Shown: one piece after another, positions 17,894 through 26,679 of the stretch | Layout: each line of letters begins with the position of its first letter | Position numbering within the stretch: position 1 is the stretch's first letter | Assembly: GCA_903876685.1 (NCBI GenBank) | Contig: CAIRBC010000357.1 | Coordinates: 1 to 35,995, forward strand | Length of the DNA: 35,995 nucleotides | Direction: 5' to 3' | DNA from: an uncultured Nitrosomonadales bacterium | Lineage (GTDB): Bacteria > Pseudomonadota > Gammaproteobacteria > Burkholderiales > Gallionellaceae | The notes under the pieces: generated by a model | Told to the model about the DNA's origin: nothing | What the model saw: the letters and a program-made list of their open reading frames with translations, nothing else | The model's database searches: none | Program-made: the position numbers and the translations under genes

Positions 17894-18529
17894 TTAAGGA
17901 TTCCATTGCACAAAATTTTGCAGCAGCTTGAGCCCTGCCGTTTGGCTTTTTTCCGGATGAAACTGTACTGCGTACAAATTTTCTCGCGCCACCGCACACA
18001 CAAAAGGCTGCGGATAATCGCTGGTAGCCTGCACTAACGCATTGTCCAGAGGACGCACATAATAACTATGCACAAAGTAGAAGCGTGCATCCTGCTCTAT
18101 GCCCTCCCATAAAGCATGAGCTACCGTCCGGTGCACCTGATTCCAGCCCATATGCGGCACCTTGAGTTTCTGCTGCTGTGCATCGTGCAGATTAGTGGCA
18201 AAACGCAGTACCTCTCCGCGCAAGATCCCCAGTCCCGCCACATCGCCCTCCGCACTGTGCTCAAACAGCATCTGCAAACCAATGCATATTCCCAGGAATG
18301 GCTTGTTGCGCGCAGCCTCCAGCACCGCCTCCCGCAAACCGCGTGCCTCCAGTTCGCGCATGCAATCCGGCATCGCTCCCTGCCCGGGAAATACCACTCG
18401 TCCTGCCTGTGCAATGACTATCGGGTCGGCACTGACGATAATTTCAGCATCCGGGGCTACCCGGCGCAAGGCCTGTTCGACAGAACGTAAGTTGCCCATT
18501 CCATAATCTACTACCGCGACATCATTCAT
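17894..18529 (-). CDS. hisH: Imidazole glycerol phosphate synthase, glutamine amidotransferase subunit HisH
   Basis: HisH is the class I glutaminase that feeds ammonia to HisF. The 211-residue protein shows the complete triad C82 (G-I-C-I-G-L-Q), H191 and E193 (F-H-P-E-K-S), and the N-terminal V-D-Y-G-M-G-N-L signature. The nucleophile elbow reads GICIG rather than the more usual GICLG, a conservative change. It is six bases downstream of hisB. Confidence 0.97.
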   Translation of the reverse strand: MNDVAVVDYGMGNLRSVEQALRRVAPDAEIIVSADPIVIAQAGRVVFPGQGAMPDCMRELEARGLREAVLEAARNKPFLGICIGLQMLFEHSAEGDVAGLGILRGEVLRFATNLHDAQQQKLKVPHMGWNQVHRTVAHALWEGIEQDARFYFVHSYYVRPLDNALVQATSDYPQPFVCAVARENLYAVQFHPEKSQTAGLKLLQNFVQWNP

Positions 18530-18535
18530 TTTGGC

Positions 18536-19123
18536 TTACAACATCCCTTTAGTAGAAGGCATCGCACCCTGCATACGAGGATCCGGTGTCAACGCCATGC
18601 GCAAGGCACGTCCAAAAGCCTTGAACAGAGTTTCTGCCTGATGATGGGCATTGTTGCCAGACAGGTTATCGATATGCAGGCTGACCAGCGCATGATTGAC
18701 AAAACCCTGAAAAAACTCGCGGATCAAATAAGTTTCAAAATCCCCTACGCTGTCTTTGACAAATTCACAATTGAACACCAAGCCGGGTCTGCCGGAAATA
18801 TCCAGCACCACCCGCGACAAGGCTTCATCCAGCGGCACATAAGCATGCCCATAGCGGTTAATGCCTTTTTTATCACCAATGGCCTGGTTAAATGCCTGAC
18901 CCAGCGTGATACCGATATCTTCCACGGTATGATGCGCATCTATATGCAGATCACCTTTCGCCTGTATGTCCAAATCCAGCAAGCCATGCCGTGCCACCTG
19001 ATCGAGCATATGCTCAAAAAAAGGCAACCCGGTCGCAAATTTCGCCTGTCCGGTGCCATCCAGATTCAACTCGATGCTGATCCGGGTTTCCAGTGTGTTG
19101 CGTTGAACTTTTGCGCTGCGCAT
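18536..19123 (-). CDS. hisB: Imidazoleglycerol-phosphate dehydratase HisB
   Basis: HisB dehydrates imidazole glycerol phosphate to imidazole acetol phosphate. The 195-residue product is the monofunctional form, lacking the N-terminal phosphatase domain of enterobacterial HisB. It has the two manganese-binding histidine motifs, D-A-H-H-T-V-E-D-I and [11 protein letters not shown], and a P-F-F-E-H-M-L type segment. It follows hisC by three bases. A separate histidinol-phosphatase must exist elsewhere because none is visible here. Confidence 0.97.
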   Translation of the reverse strand: MRSAKVQRNTLETRISIELNLDGTGQAKFATGLPFFEHMLDQVARHGLLDLDIQAKGDLHIDAHHTVEDIGITLGQAFNQAIGDKKGINRYGHAYVPLDEALSRVVLDISGRPGLVFNCEFVKDSVGDFETYLIREFFQGFVNHALVSLHIDNLSGNNAHHQAETLFKAFGRALRMALTPDPRMQGAMPSTKGML

Positions 19124-19126
19124 TAT

Positions 19127-20215
19127 TTAACCTAGTGAAAGTTGGGTAAGCGTTTCGTGCAAAGCCGCGATGAATTTTGCACATTCCTCAGGCGTGCCCA
19201 CAGTCACGCGCAAACAATCTTTCAGCTGAGCGCCTGTAAGAATCTTGATCAGCACACCGCGCTGCTTTAATCCGGCATAAATCTCAGCCGCCTGTGCAAC
19301 ACGGAATAATAAAAAATTGGCTTCGCTGGGATAAACCCGGACGGCAGCTATTTCAGATAATTCGTGGTACAACCAGGCACGATCCACTTTGATCTGTTCA
19401 GCCTGGCGCAACAATAACTCATGATGTTGCAGCAATATTCCAGCGACCCGTTGCGGCAATACCCCGACATTATACGGCAAGCGGAGTTTTTCCAGTTGTT
19501 CCAGCCAGGCGTTACTTCCCGCCAGGAAACCCAGTCGCAAACCCGCCATGCCGAGCTTGGAAAAAGTGCGCATCACCAGCAGATTCGGATAAAGCGCCAG
19601 ACGCGAAATAAAACTATCAGAGGCAAAGGCATAATAAGCCTCGTCTATCACGACCAATCCTTCTGCTGCCTGGATAATCTGTTCCACCTGCTCCGCCGGA
19701 TACAAGTTTCCGCTAGGGTTGTTCGGATAAGCCAAGAAAATCAGGGCGGGTTTTTCGCGAGCAATGGCTTCCAAAGTAACGGGCAAATCCAGCGTGTAAT
19801 CTGACGCCAGCGGCACACCGACATAACGCATCCCAATAAAGGTTGCAATCATCCGGTACATCACGAAAGAGGGTTCCACACTAAGCAGGGTTGCACCCGG
19901 CTTGTTGAGCGCCATCGCCAGCACCTGGATCAACTCATCAGAGCCATTGCCGAGCAACACCCCCATGTCCTCTGGCAGGTTTAGCAGGTTGCTGATTGCT
20001 TGCTTGAGCGACGCGGCAGAGGGATCAGGATAACGGTTAATCTCGGCGGAGGCGACTGCTTCGGCAATTTCGCTGCGAACTTCCACAGGCAAGACATAAG
20101 GATTTTCCATCGCATCCAGCTTGATATAACCCGCGCAATCCGGCACATGGTAAGCGTGCAAATCGAGAATTTCGCGGCGCAGCAAACGGCTTGCGAGTGA
20201 GGAAGCGGAAGGCAT
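19127..20215 (-). CDS. hisC: Histidinol-phosphate aminotransferase HisC
   Basis: HisC is a class I/II PLP-dependent aminotransferase that converts imidazole acetol phosphate to histidinol phosphate. The 362-residue protein has the PLP lysine K220 in R-T-F-S-K-L-G-M-A-G, Y-P-N-N-P-S-G-N at 163-170, and the D-E-A-Y motif at 191-194. It is the first gene of the his-tat unit visible here. The usual upstream partners hisG and hisD are absent; instead a divergent histidine kinase follows a 202-bp gap, so hisC likely has its own promoter in that gap. Confidence 0.96.
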   Translation of the reverse strand: MPSASSLASRLLRREILDLHAYHVPDCAGYIKLDAMENPYVLPVEVRSEIAEAVASAEINRYPDPSAASLKQAISNLLNLPEDMGVLLGNGSDELIQVLAMALNKPGATLLSVEPSFVMYRMIATFIGMRYVGVPLASDYTLDLPVTLEAIAREKPALIFLAYPNNPSGNLYPAEQVEQIIQAAEGLVVIDEAYYAFASDSFISRLALYPNLLVMRTFSKLGMAGLRLGFLAGSNAWLEQLEKLRLPYNVGVLPQRVAGILLQHHELLLRQAEQIKVDRAWLYHELSEIAAVRVYPSEANFLLFRVAQAAEIYAGLKQRGVLIKILTGAQLKDCLRVTVGTPEECAKFIAALHETLTQLSLG

Positions 20216-20417
20216 GAGATGAATCGCTCAATAAGTTAGTCCAAAACAGGGTGCTAGCTTATCACAAGGTGCACAGCCGTGCCGAAAATATGAATCCAAG
20301 TCTGATGATTCTATTCACCGCCATAAAAATTCGCGAATATATTCCCAAATATTGCCGCCGCCATTCCTTATGTAGTAAGCTGTAACATAATCGGTCGCGC
20401 CTTCAAACGTACAACGA
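20216..20417. promoter_or_regulatory. Divergent intergenic region between hisC and the histidine kinase
   Basis: These 202 bases separate two divergent transcription units, so both promoters should lie here. A CATAAT at 20386-20391 is a candidate -10 for the kinase, but I find no convincing -35 upstream of it. For hisC I find no clear sigma-70 pair. A perfect palindrome GAATATATTC lies at 20335-20344 next to CCCAAATATT and could be an operator. I see no attenuator-like histidine leader peptide. Confidence 0.4.
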
Positions 20418-21542
20418 ATGCCTAATAAACTTTCCAATCCACCAACCAGCCCGTCCCCGGACAAGCTGCAAGGGTTTATCGCCAATTTACCGGGCATGGC
20501 CTGCCAGATTGAATTGCAAAAAGATGGCAGCTTCACCTTCCCTTATGTCAGCGAAGGCTGTATGACCCTGTTTGGACTCCCTTCGCAACAACTACAAAAC
20601 GACGCTAGCTGTTTTGTCAAGCTCATTCATCCCGAAGACCTTGCCTCTATGCTGGATACCTTGAAAAAATCTGCCCAGACCGAGTGTTTCTGGAACTGGG
20701 AAGGTCGTATCACCTTGCATGACGGCGAATGCAAATGGATCAGCCTGGGAGCCACGCCACAAATCACTGAAAGTGGCTTGCCACGCTGGGAAGGCATCAT
20801 CCTCAACACCACGCAAAGCAAGCTGGGCGAACTGGAAGTCAAACGCGTACAACAACAATTGCTGGAACTTTCCTCACATATACAGGACGCCAAAGAACAG
20901 GAGCGCCTGCGCATTGCACGAGAAGTGCATGACGAAATTGGCAGCCTGCTCACCGCGATCAAAATGGATTTATCCTGGATGACGCAGCGTCTGCCCAAGG
21001 ACAACCCCACGCTCACCAACAAGGCAAAAACCATAGAAGAACTGGTGAACCGGGCAATCACCTCTGCCAGTAACCTGGCTCACCGGCTACGCCCGGGCTT
21101 TCTCGATTGTTTCGGCATCATCGCCGCGATCGAAATTGAGGCTCAGGAATTTTCCAAACGCTGCGGCATCAGCTGTACGGTCATCAAATCTCAGGAGAGC
21201 ATCGATTTGCCAGAAACCCATTCGATCACACTATTCCGTGTGTGTCAGGAAACTTTGAATAACATCCTGAAACATGCCCATGCCAAACATGTGCAAATCG
21301 AAATCGTCAAGGGTACAGATCATCTGGAGCTGATTATCTCCGATGACGGAATCGGCTTTTCCGAGGCTGCGCGCAATAAGCCCAGGTCTTTTGGCCTGAG
21401 AGGGGTGCAAGAACGGGTCGCCCACCTGGGTGGCACCGTCAAACTGGCCAGCACCCTGGGGCGTGGCACGCAAATTGCCATTTTTGTCCCGCTCAAGGAA
21501 GAAACTCCACAACAGGCGCTGTTCGGCGACACCTCCATATGA
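20418..21542 (+). CDS. Soluble PAS-domain sensor histidine kinase (HisKA_3 / NarX-type)
   Basis: The 374-residue kinase has no transmembrane segment or signal peptide, so it should sense a cytoplasmic cue. Residues about 18-138 form a PAS fold (Y-V-S-E-G-C-M-T-L-F-G-L and F-V-K-L-I-H-P-E-D). A coiled linker leads to the HisKA_3 dimerisation domain with phospho-accepting H171 (A-R-E-V-H-D-E-I-G-S-L-L-T-A). The HATPase_c domain has the N-box (Q-E-T-L-N-N-I-L-K-H-A) and D-D-G-I-G-F. It overlaps the response regulator by four bases, which makes them a cognate pair. The ligand is unknown; PAS domains of this type often bind small molecules, but no cofactor-defining residue is evident to me. Confidence 0.92.
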   Translation: MPNKLSNPPTSPSPDKLQGFIANLPGMACQIELQKDGSFTFPYVSEGCMTLFGLPSQQLQNDASCFVKLIHPEDLASMLDTLKKSAQTECFWNWEGRITLHDGECKWISLGATPQITESGLPRWEGIILNTTQSKLGELEVKRVQQQLLELSSHIQDAKEQERLRIAREVHDEIGSLLTAIKMDLSWMTQRLPKDNPTLTNKAKTIEELVNRAITSASNLAHRLRPGFLDCFGIIAAIEIEAQEFSKRCGISCTVIKSQESIDLPETHSITLFRVCQETLNNILKHAHAKHVQIEIVKGTDHLELIISDDGIGFSEAARNKPRSFGLRGVQERVAHLGGTVKLASTLGRGTQIAIFVPLKEETPQQALFGDTSI

Positions 21543-22180
21543 TAAATATTCTTGTCGTAGACGATCATGCACTGATCCGCAAGGGTCTGAAAATGCTGCT
21601 CGAAGAAGGTCCTGATTTCCATATCGCGGGCGAGGCGGAAACCGGGATGCAAGCCATCACCATGGCCAGAAACCAGCACTTTGATCTGATCCTGCTCGAC
21701 ATTTCGTTATCAGACAAGCACGGCATAGATGTGTTAAAGCAGCTAAAATCCGAACAACCCGAGGTCAAGATTATTGTGCTCTCCATGTATCCCGAAGAAC
21801 AGTATGGGGTACGCGCACTCAAAGCCGGTGCGATGGGCTACATCAACAAACAGAGCGCGCCGGAAAAACTGGTCGGTGCGATACAGCAGGTCATTAGCGG
21901 CAAGAAATATATCAGCGCGCTACTGGCAGAACAATTACTGAGCAATCTGATCGGCGAATCCCAGGAACTGATGCATCAGAGCCTGTCAAACCGCGAATAT
22001 CAGACGCTCTGCCTGATGGCCTCCGGAAAATCCCTGACCGAAATTGCCGAAATCATGACACTTAGCTCCAAGACGGTAAGCGTCTACCGCGCCCGAATGC
22101 TGGAAAAAATGGGTTTCAAAAATAATGCCGAGGCGGTTCACTACGCCATTGCACACAATCTGGTCGATATGAATAAATGA
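21539..22180 (+). CDS. NarL/LuxR-family response regulator
   Basis: The 213-residue regulator has an N-terminal receiver domain with acidic pair D8-D9, phospho-acceptor D54 (L-L-D-I-S) and conserved K104. It has a C-terminal LuxR-type helix-turn-helix (about 148-205: L-S-N-R-E-Y-Q-T-L-C-L-M-A-S-G-K and L-S-S-K-T-V-S-V-Y-R-A-R-M-L-E-K). The start overlaps the kinase stop (ATGA). The consensus R-E in the HTH is kept. Its targets are unknown; the closely following diguanylate cyclase is in the same transcript by spacing (16 bases). Confidence 0.94.
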   Translation: MINILVVDDHALIRKGLKMLLEEGPDFHIAGEAETGMQAITMARNQHFDLILLDISLSDKHGIDVLKQLKSEQPEVKIIVLSMYPEEQYGVRALKAGAMGYINKQSAPEKLVGAIQQVISGKKYISALLAEQLLSNLIGESQELMHQSLSNREYQTLCLMASGKSLTEIAEIMTLSSKTVSVYRARMLEKMGFKNNAEAVHYAIAHNLVDMNK

Positions 22181-22196
22181 ATAGCAGGTTAATAGC

Positions 22197-23945
22197 ATGA
22201 ATACCAACAGCCCCTCCGATGTTGCCCGCGAAACGCTCAAAACGCTGGCTGCGCGCAAGCTGATACCGACCCCGGCCAACTACACAAAAATTTATACTGA
22301 AATCGGCGGCGCTAGTACCGAAGAAGGAAACAGTGCCGCAAAAGTATTGCGCGACATGGCAGAACGTCTGACAAAGTCGCATAAATCCGCTTTGATAGGG
22401 GTGGCGTTGAAAAGACTGATTCAGGCCGAAGATTGGGATCTGTGCTTCAAGGAATTTGAAAAATTAATCCCGAAACAGGGCGAAGAACCCACACTAAAGT
22501 GGTCTGAATTAATACGCGATTTGTTACGCCAACTGGAAACCCCGCATAAGGGTTTGACTATTACCCGAAAAAAGGAAGGCATTGAAACTGTACTCGGCAA
22601 GTTTGCGGCAAACACCGACACCTTGTATGAAAAACTGAATGCGCTGATCCGTTCCTGGTCCGAAGCTATAGTCTCTGTCAACGAAATTGATCCCGCCGAA
22701 CTGCCGGTTAGCGCCAGCACCCCGGCACATTTTATCTCTGGTGAAGCAGCAAGCCTACCAGCCAGACTCGCCGATTTACTGGCGCAAACCCTGGAAAGCA
22801 TACTCTGCATGCAACCGGAACTGACTCAGGAAATTCAGGCTCACGCCATTCAGGTGCGCAAGATCCAGAATTATGATCAACTGACTGCCTTCGCCAGCCA
22901 ACTACGCCACTTCCTGATCAGGGTTGAATTACGCGCAGGTGACAACGCAAAAATTCATGAAGGCCTGGTGCGACTGTTACGCCTGCTGGTGGAAAATATC
23001 GGTGAAATCATCGAAGACGAAGACTGGCTACATGGACAGGTTGCGATCTTGCGCGAAATAATCGCCAGACCCATCGATCGCCATGCCATCGCCGATGCCG
23101 AGCGCGCACTTCGAGACGCCATCATCAAACAAGGTTTCCTCAAACAAAGCATCACCGAGGCTAAAACTACGCTTAAAACCCTGATGGCCAGTTTCATCGA
23201 CCGCTTGGGCGAAATCACCGAAAGCACCGGCGAATATCATCAAAAAATTGAACAATACAGCGAAAAAATCAGCAAATCCAACAATCTGACTGAACTCTCC
23301 CATTTGCTGGAAGACATCATGCAGGATACGCGCATCATCCAGGCAAGCGCCTTGCGTTCTCATGAAGAACTGGTGGGCACCCGCAAGCAGGTGCACGAAG
23401 CCGAATCAAAAATCAGAAAACTGGAACAGGAACTTGCCGAGGTCAGCGAACTGGTTCATCAGGATCAACTCACAGGCGCACTCAACCGGCGTGGTCTGGA
23501 CGAAGCCTTCGAGCGGGAAGCGACTCGCGCCGACCGCAACCAGACAGGACTGTGCGTGGTGCTGCTGGACATCGACAACTTCAAGCGAATCAACGACAAC
23601 ATGGGTCATCAGATCGGCGATCAGGCGCTGATTCATTTGAGCCATGTGATCAAGGAAGAGCTACGCCCCAGCGACTCGGTTGCACGCTATGGTGGAGAGG
23701 AATTCATCTTGCTCCTGCCAGACATTGACCTTGCAGAAGCCACCGCCACCGTCGAACGCTTGCAACGAGAACTAACCAAAAAATATTTCCTGCACGAAAA
23801 CGACCGCGTGCTGATCACCTTCAGTGCAGGGGTGGCGTTGCGCGCAGCACTTGAAACCCAGGAAGATACGGTCGGTCGCGCCGACCGTGCGATGTACAAG
23901 GCAAAACTGGCGGGTAAAAACCGGGTAGTAGTGTCTGATAACTAA
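22197..23945 (+). CDS. Diguanylate cyclase (GGDEF domain) with helical N-terminal region
   Basis: This 582-residue protein should make cyclic di-GMP from two GTP. The C-terminal GGDEF domain (about 420-580) has the active-site G499-G-E-E-F503 and, five residues before it, the inhibitory I-site R490-P-S-D493. It is therefore predicted active and product-inhibited. The long N-terminal part (about 1-415) is alpha-helical and acidic with no membrane segment; its last 60 residues look coiled-coil. It starts M-N-T-N-S-P-S-D-V-A-R-E-T-L-K-T-L-A-A-R-K, an N-terminus I associate with betaproteobacterial GGDEF proteins of unknown input. The AGCAGG upstream of the ATG is a fair ribosome binding site. 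Confidence 0.93.
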   Translation: MNTNSPSDVARETLKTLAARKLIPTPANYTKIYTEIGGASTEEGNSAAKVLRDMAERLTKSHKSALIGVALKRLIQAEDWDLCFKEFEKLIPKQGEEPTLKWSELIRDLLRQLETPHKGLTITRKKEGIETVLGKFAANTDTLYEKLNALIRSWSEAIVSVNEIDPAELPVSASTPAHFISGEAASLPARLADLLAQTLESILCMQPELTQEIQAHAIQVRKIQNYDQLTAFASQLRHFLIRVELRAGDNAKIHEGLVRLLRLLVENIGEIIEDEDWLHGQVAILREIIARPIDRHAIADAERALRDAIIKQGFLKQSITEAKTTLKTLMASFIDRLGEITESTGEYHQKIEQYSEKISKSNNLTELSHLLEDIMQDTRIIQASALRSHEELVGTRKQVHEAESKIRKLEQELAEVSELVHQDQLTGALNRRGLDEAFEREATRADRNQTGLCVVLLDIDNFKRINDNMGHQIGDQALIHLSHVIKEELRPSDSVARYGGEEFILLLPDIDLAEATATVERLQRELTKKYFLHENDRVLITFSAGVALRAALETQEDTVGRADRAMYKAKLAGKNRVVVSDN

Positions 23946-23960
23946 GCGCTAATGTAAATA

Positions 23961-26381
23961 ATGAATCCCTGTTTTCACTGTGGCCTGAGCATAGAGAATG
24001 GCGTTAATTTACACGCTTTTCTGGAAGACGCTCAACGCAGTTTTTGTTGCCTGGGCTGCCAGTCGGTTTGCACAGAGATTTTTGCAGCCGGCTTGCAAGG
24101 CTATTACCAGCGCACCCCCGAAGGTATTTTGCTTGGACCGCCACCAGAATTACCCAAAGATATTGAAATTTACGACGATGACGAGGTGCAACAAGAATTC
24201 ACTACCTGCTCCGGGGAGATGCGCGACATACACCTGCTGGTCGAAGGCATACACTGCGCCGCCTGCGTCTGGCTGATTGAGCGCGCCCTGCTACGCCTGC
24301 CAGGCGTTGCCTCTGCGCAGGTCAACATGGCCGGGAAAAGGCTGCATCTGAACTGGGATAACCGGCGCGTCAAATTATCAGACGCGCTACGCGCCTTATC
24401 CAAAATCGGCTATGCGGGCGTCCCCTATGATCCTGAAAACGCCGAAGGCGCTATCCGCAAGGCCAATCGCTCGATGCTCTACCGGCTGTTCTTCGCTGGT
24501 TTCGGCATGATGAACATGATCTGGGTGGCGATAGCGCTGTATAGTGGCGCGAACCACGACGAATTCCGCAACTTTTTCCACTGGATAGGCCTCGGTTTGT
24601 CCACTCCGGTCTTGCTTTACTCGGGTTATCCATTCTATCGCGGCGCACTAGGCGGCTTGCGCGCGGCCATGCTGACCATGGATTTACCCATTGCGATCGG
24701 CCTGAGCGTGACTTACATCTACTCTTGTTATGTCACAATCAGTGCAAACAACACCGGAGAGGTTTATTTCGATACAGTGACCAACCTGATCTTTGTGATC
24801 CTGATTGGGCGTTATCTGGAAGGGATGTTTCGCCACCAGGCGATTTCCGCGACCAGACGACTGATGGAACTGCAACCCCGCGCAGCCATTGTCATGCAGG
24901 ACGGAATTGAAAAAATCACCCCGATACGCGGTGTCAAGCCCGGTGATCAGGTAATGATCAAACCCGGCTGCAAAGTCCCGGTAGATGGTATCGTGCTGGA
25001 AGGACAAAGCTCCGTCGATGAGTCCATGTTGAGCGGCGAAGCAGCGCCTGTAAGAAAACAAGCCGGTGCCCTGGTATCCGCCGGCACGGTGAATAATGAT
25101 GGCGCCTTGCTGGTAACCGTACAAAGCCTGTTGCAGGATACCACTCTGGCGAAAATCATTCGTCTGGTTGACGAGGCACAAAACTCCAAGGCACCCATCC
25201 AGCGTCTGGCCGACCGGGTCGTGCCCTGGTTCGTACTGATCACGCTGTTTTGTGCGTTATTGACTTTTTTTGTGGTGCACCACGACAACTTCGAACTCGC
25301 ACTCATGGCGGCAACCTCCGTGCTGATCATCACCTGCCCTTGCGCCCTCGGCATGGCCACCCCGATGTCGATAGCAGTGGCCTCAGGCTTGGGTGCAAAA
25401 CACGGAATATTAATCAAAAATGGCCTGGTACTGGAAACCCTGTCACGGGTGACGCATTTCGTATTCGACAAGACCGGCACGCTCACCGAGGGAAAGATGA
25501 GCATCGCAAAAGTGTGCGTCACACCCGGTATCACAGAACAGAAAATATTGAGTTTTGCAGCGGCAGTCGAGCGCTACAGCGAACACAGCGTTGCCCGTGC
25601 CATCGTTGCTGCTGCACCTGACTACCGCGACCGGATCGTAAGCGAATTTCAGGCGATACCAGGTCTGGGGGTTACGGCTATCGTTGACGGAAAAACCGTC
25701 TTGCTGGGCAGCGCACTATGGCTTGCGCAGCGTGGTATTCCCCATGACCACAAACTACTGGAGGATTCCATGGCACTGGAAAGACAGTCGATAAGTTGCG
25801 TGCATATCGCCATCGACAACCAGCATCTGGCGGTACTGGCACTCGCCGACCAGCTACGCGCAGATGCCCGGACTCTGGTCGATGAACTGCGTGCTGCGGG
25901 TATCGCGATGACGCTGCTCTCCGGCGACAGAAAGCCGGTCGCCGAGGCAATTGCCAAACAATTGGGCGGTATGTCGGTAATCGCCGAGGTATTACCTCAA
26001 GACAAGGACAAGGTGATCCGTCAGTTGCAACAACAGGGTGCAATCGTCGCGATGGTAGGAGACGGCATCAACGACGCTCCTGCCCTGATTCGCGCCAATG
26101 TCGGTATCGCCCTGGGCTCCGGGACTGACGTTTCCGTGGAAAGTGCAGACATCGTTCTAATATACAATGAGCTGGACAAAGTCAGGTTGGCAACCCTGCT
26201 GTCACGTCGCACCTTGCGCACTATCCGGCAAAATATCGGACTATCTCTGGTATATAACGCTATTATGATACCGCTGGCAATGCTGGGTATGGTCACCCCG
26301 CTGGTGGCCGCCATCACCATGCCTTTCAGCTCACTGATCGTGATCGGCAATGCGGCACGCATACGAAATTTATTCAAATAA
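23961..26381 (+). CDS. ccoI: Copper-translocating P-type ATPase for cbb3 oxidase assembly (CcoI/FixI)
   Basis: CcoI moves copper across the inner membrane for CuB of cbb3-type cytochrome oxidase. The 806-residue protein has an N-terminal cysteine cluster (C4, C7, C29, C30, C33, C37) of the type found in CcoI/CopA2. An HMA metal-binding domain with G-I-H-C99-A-A-C102 follows. About eight membrane helices are present, with the C459-P-C461 transport motif, the phosphorylated D503-K-T-G-T, the T-G-E-like S-G-E-A phosphatase loop, and the G-D-G-I-N-D-A-P hinge. The gene directly after it encodes CcoS, which confirms the oxidase-assembly subtype. The ccoNOPQ and ccoGH genes are not in the window. 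Confidence 0.95.
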   Translation: MNPCFHCGLSIENGVNLHAFLEDAQRSFCCLGCQSVCTEIFAAGLQGYYQRTPEGILLGPPPELPKDIEIYDDDEVQQEFTTCSGEMRDIHLLVEGIHCAACVWLIERALLRLPGVASAQVNMAGKRLHLNWDNRRVKLSDALRALSKIGYAGVPYDPENAEGAIRKANRSMLYRLFFAGFGMMNMIWVAIALYSGANHDEFRNFFHWIGLGLSTPVLLYSGYPFYRGALGGLRAAMLTMDLPIAIGLSVTYIYSCYVTISANNTGEVYFDTVTNLIFVILIGRYLEGMFRHQAISATRRLMELQPRAAIVMQDGIEKITPIRGVKPGDQVMIKPGCKVPVDGIVLEGQSSVDESMLSGEAAPVRKQAGALVSAGTVNNDGALLVTVQSLLQDTTLAKIIRLVDEAQNSKAPIQRLADRVVPWFVLITLFCALLTFFVVHHDNFELALMAATSVLIITCPCALGMATPMSIAVASGLGAKHGILIKNGLVLETLSRVTHFVFDKTGTLTEGKMSIAKVCVTPGITEQKILSFAAAVERYSEHSVARAIVAAAPDYRDRIVSEFQAIPGLGVTAIVDGKTVLLGSALWLAQRGIPHDHKLLEDSMALERQSISCVHIAIDNQHLAVLALADQLRADARTLVDELRAAGIAMTLLSGDRKPVAEAIAKQLGGMSVIAEVLPQDKDKVIRQLQQQGAIVAMVGDGINDAPALIRANVGIALGSGTDVSVESADIVLIYNELDKVRLATLLSRRTLRTIRQNIGLSLVYNAIMIPLAMLGMVTPLVAAITMPFSSLIVIGNAARIRNLFK

Positions 26382-26390
26382 GAGGACACA

Positions 26391-26567
26391 ATGAATGTAA
26401 TTTACAGTTTAATACCCGGAATGATTTTTTTTGGTCTGATTTTTCTCGCCGTGCTGATTTTTGCGGTAAAAAATGGCCAGTACGAAGACATGGAAGGCAA
26501 TGCCAACCGGATTCTGCTCGATGATGATGCCGACATGATGAATCACGACAACAAGGCGCAAAAATAA
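26391..26567 (+). CDS. ccoS: cbb3-type cytochrome oxidase assembly protein CcoS
   Basis: A 58-codon gene starts nine bases after ccoI, with an AGAGGA ribosome binding site overlapping the ccoI stop. It encodes M-N-V-I-Y-S-L-I-P-G followed by a hydrophobic helix (about residues 7-26), then K-N-G-Q-Y-E-D-M-E-G-N-A-N-R-I-L-L-D-D-D. The Q-Y-x-D-x-E-G-x-A-x-R-I-L-x-D-D-D pattern is the CcoS signature. CcoS is a one-helix membrane protein needed to mature active cbb3 oxidase and is typically encoded beside ccoI. Confidence 0.93.
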   Translation: MNVIYSLIPGMIFFGLIFLAVLIFAVKNGQYEDMEGNANRILLDDDADMMNHDNKAQK

Positions 26568-26679
26568 CACCTACCCATCGATAGCACAGCTAATGCGTAT
26601 TAACCAACCGCTATTGTCCCGTAACCAAGGCTTGGTCAACATACCCCTTGCTGAAAATTTAAAAAGTCAGGGAGCCTGA

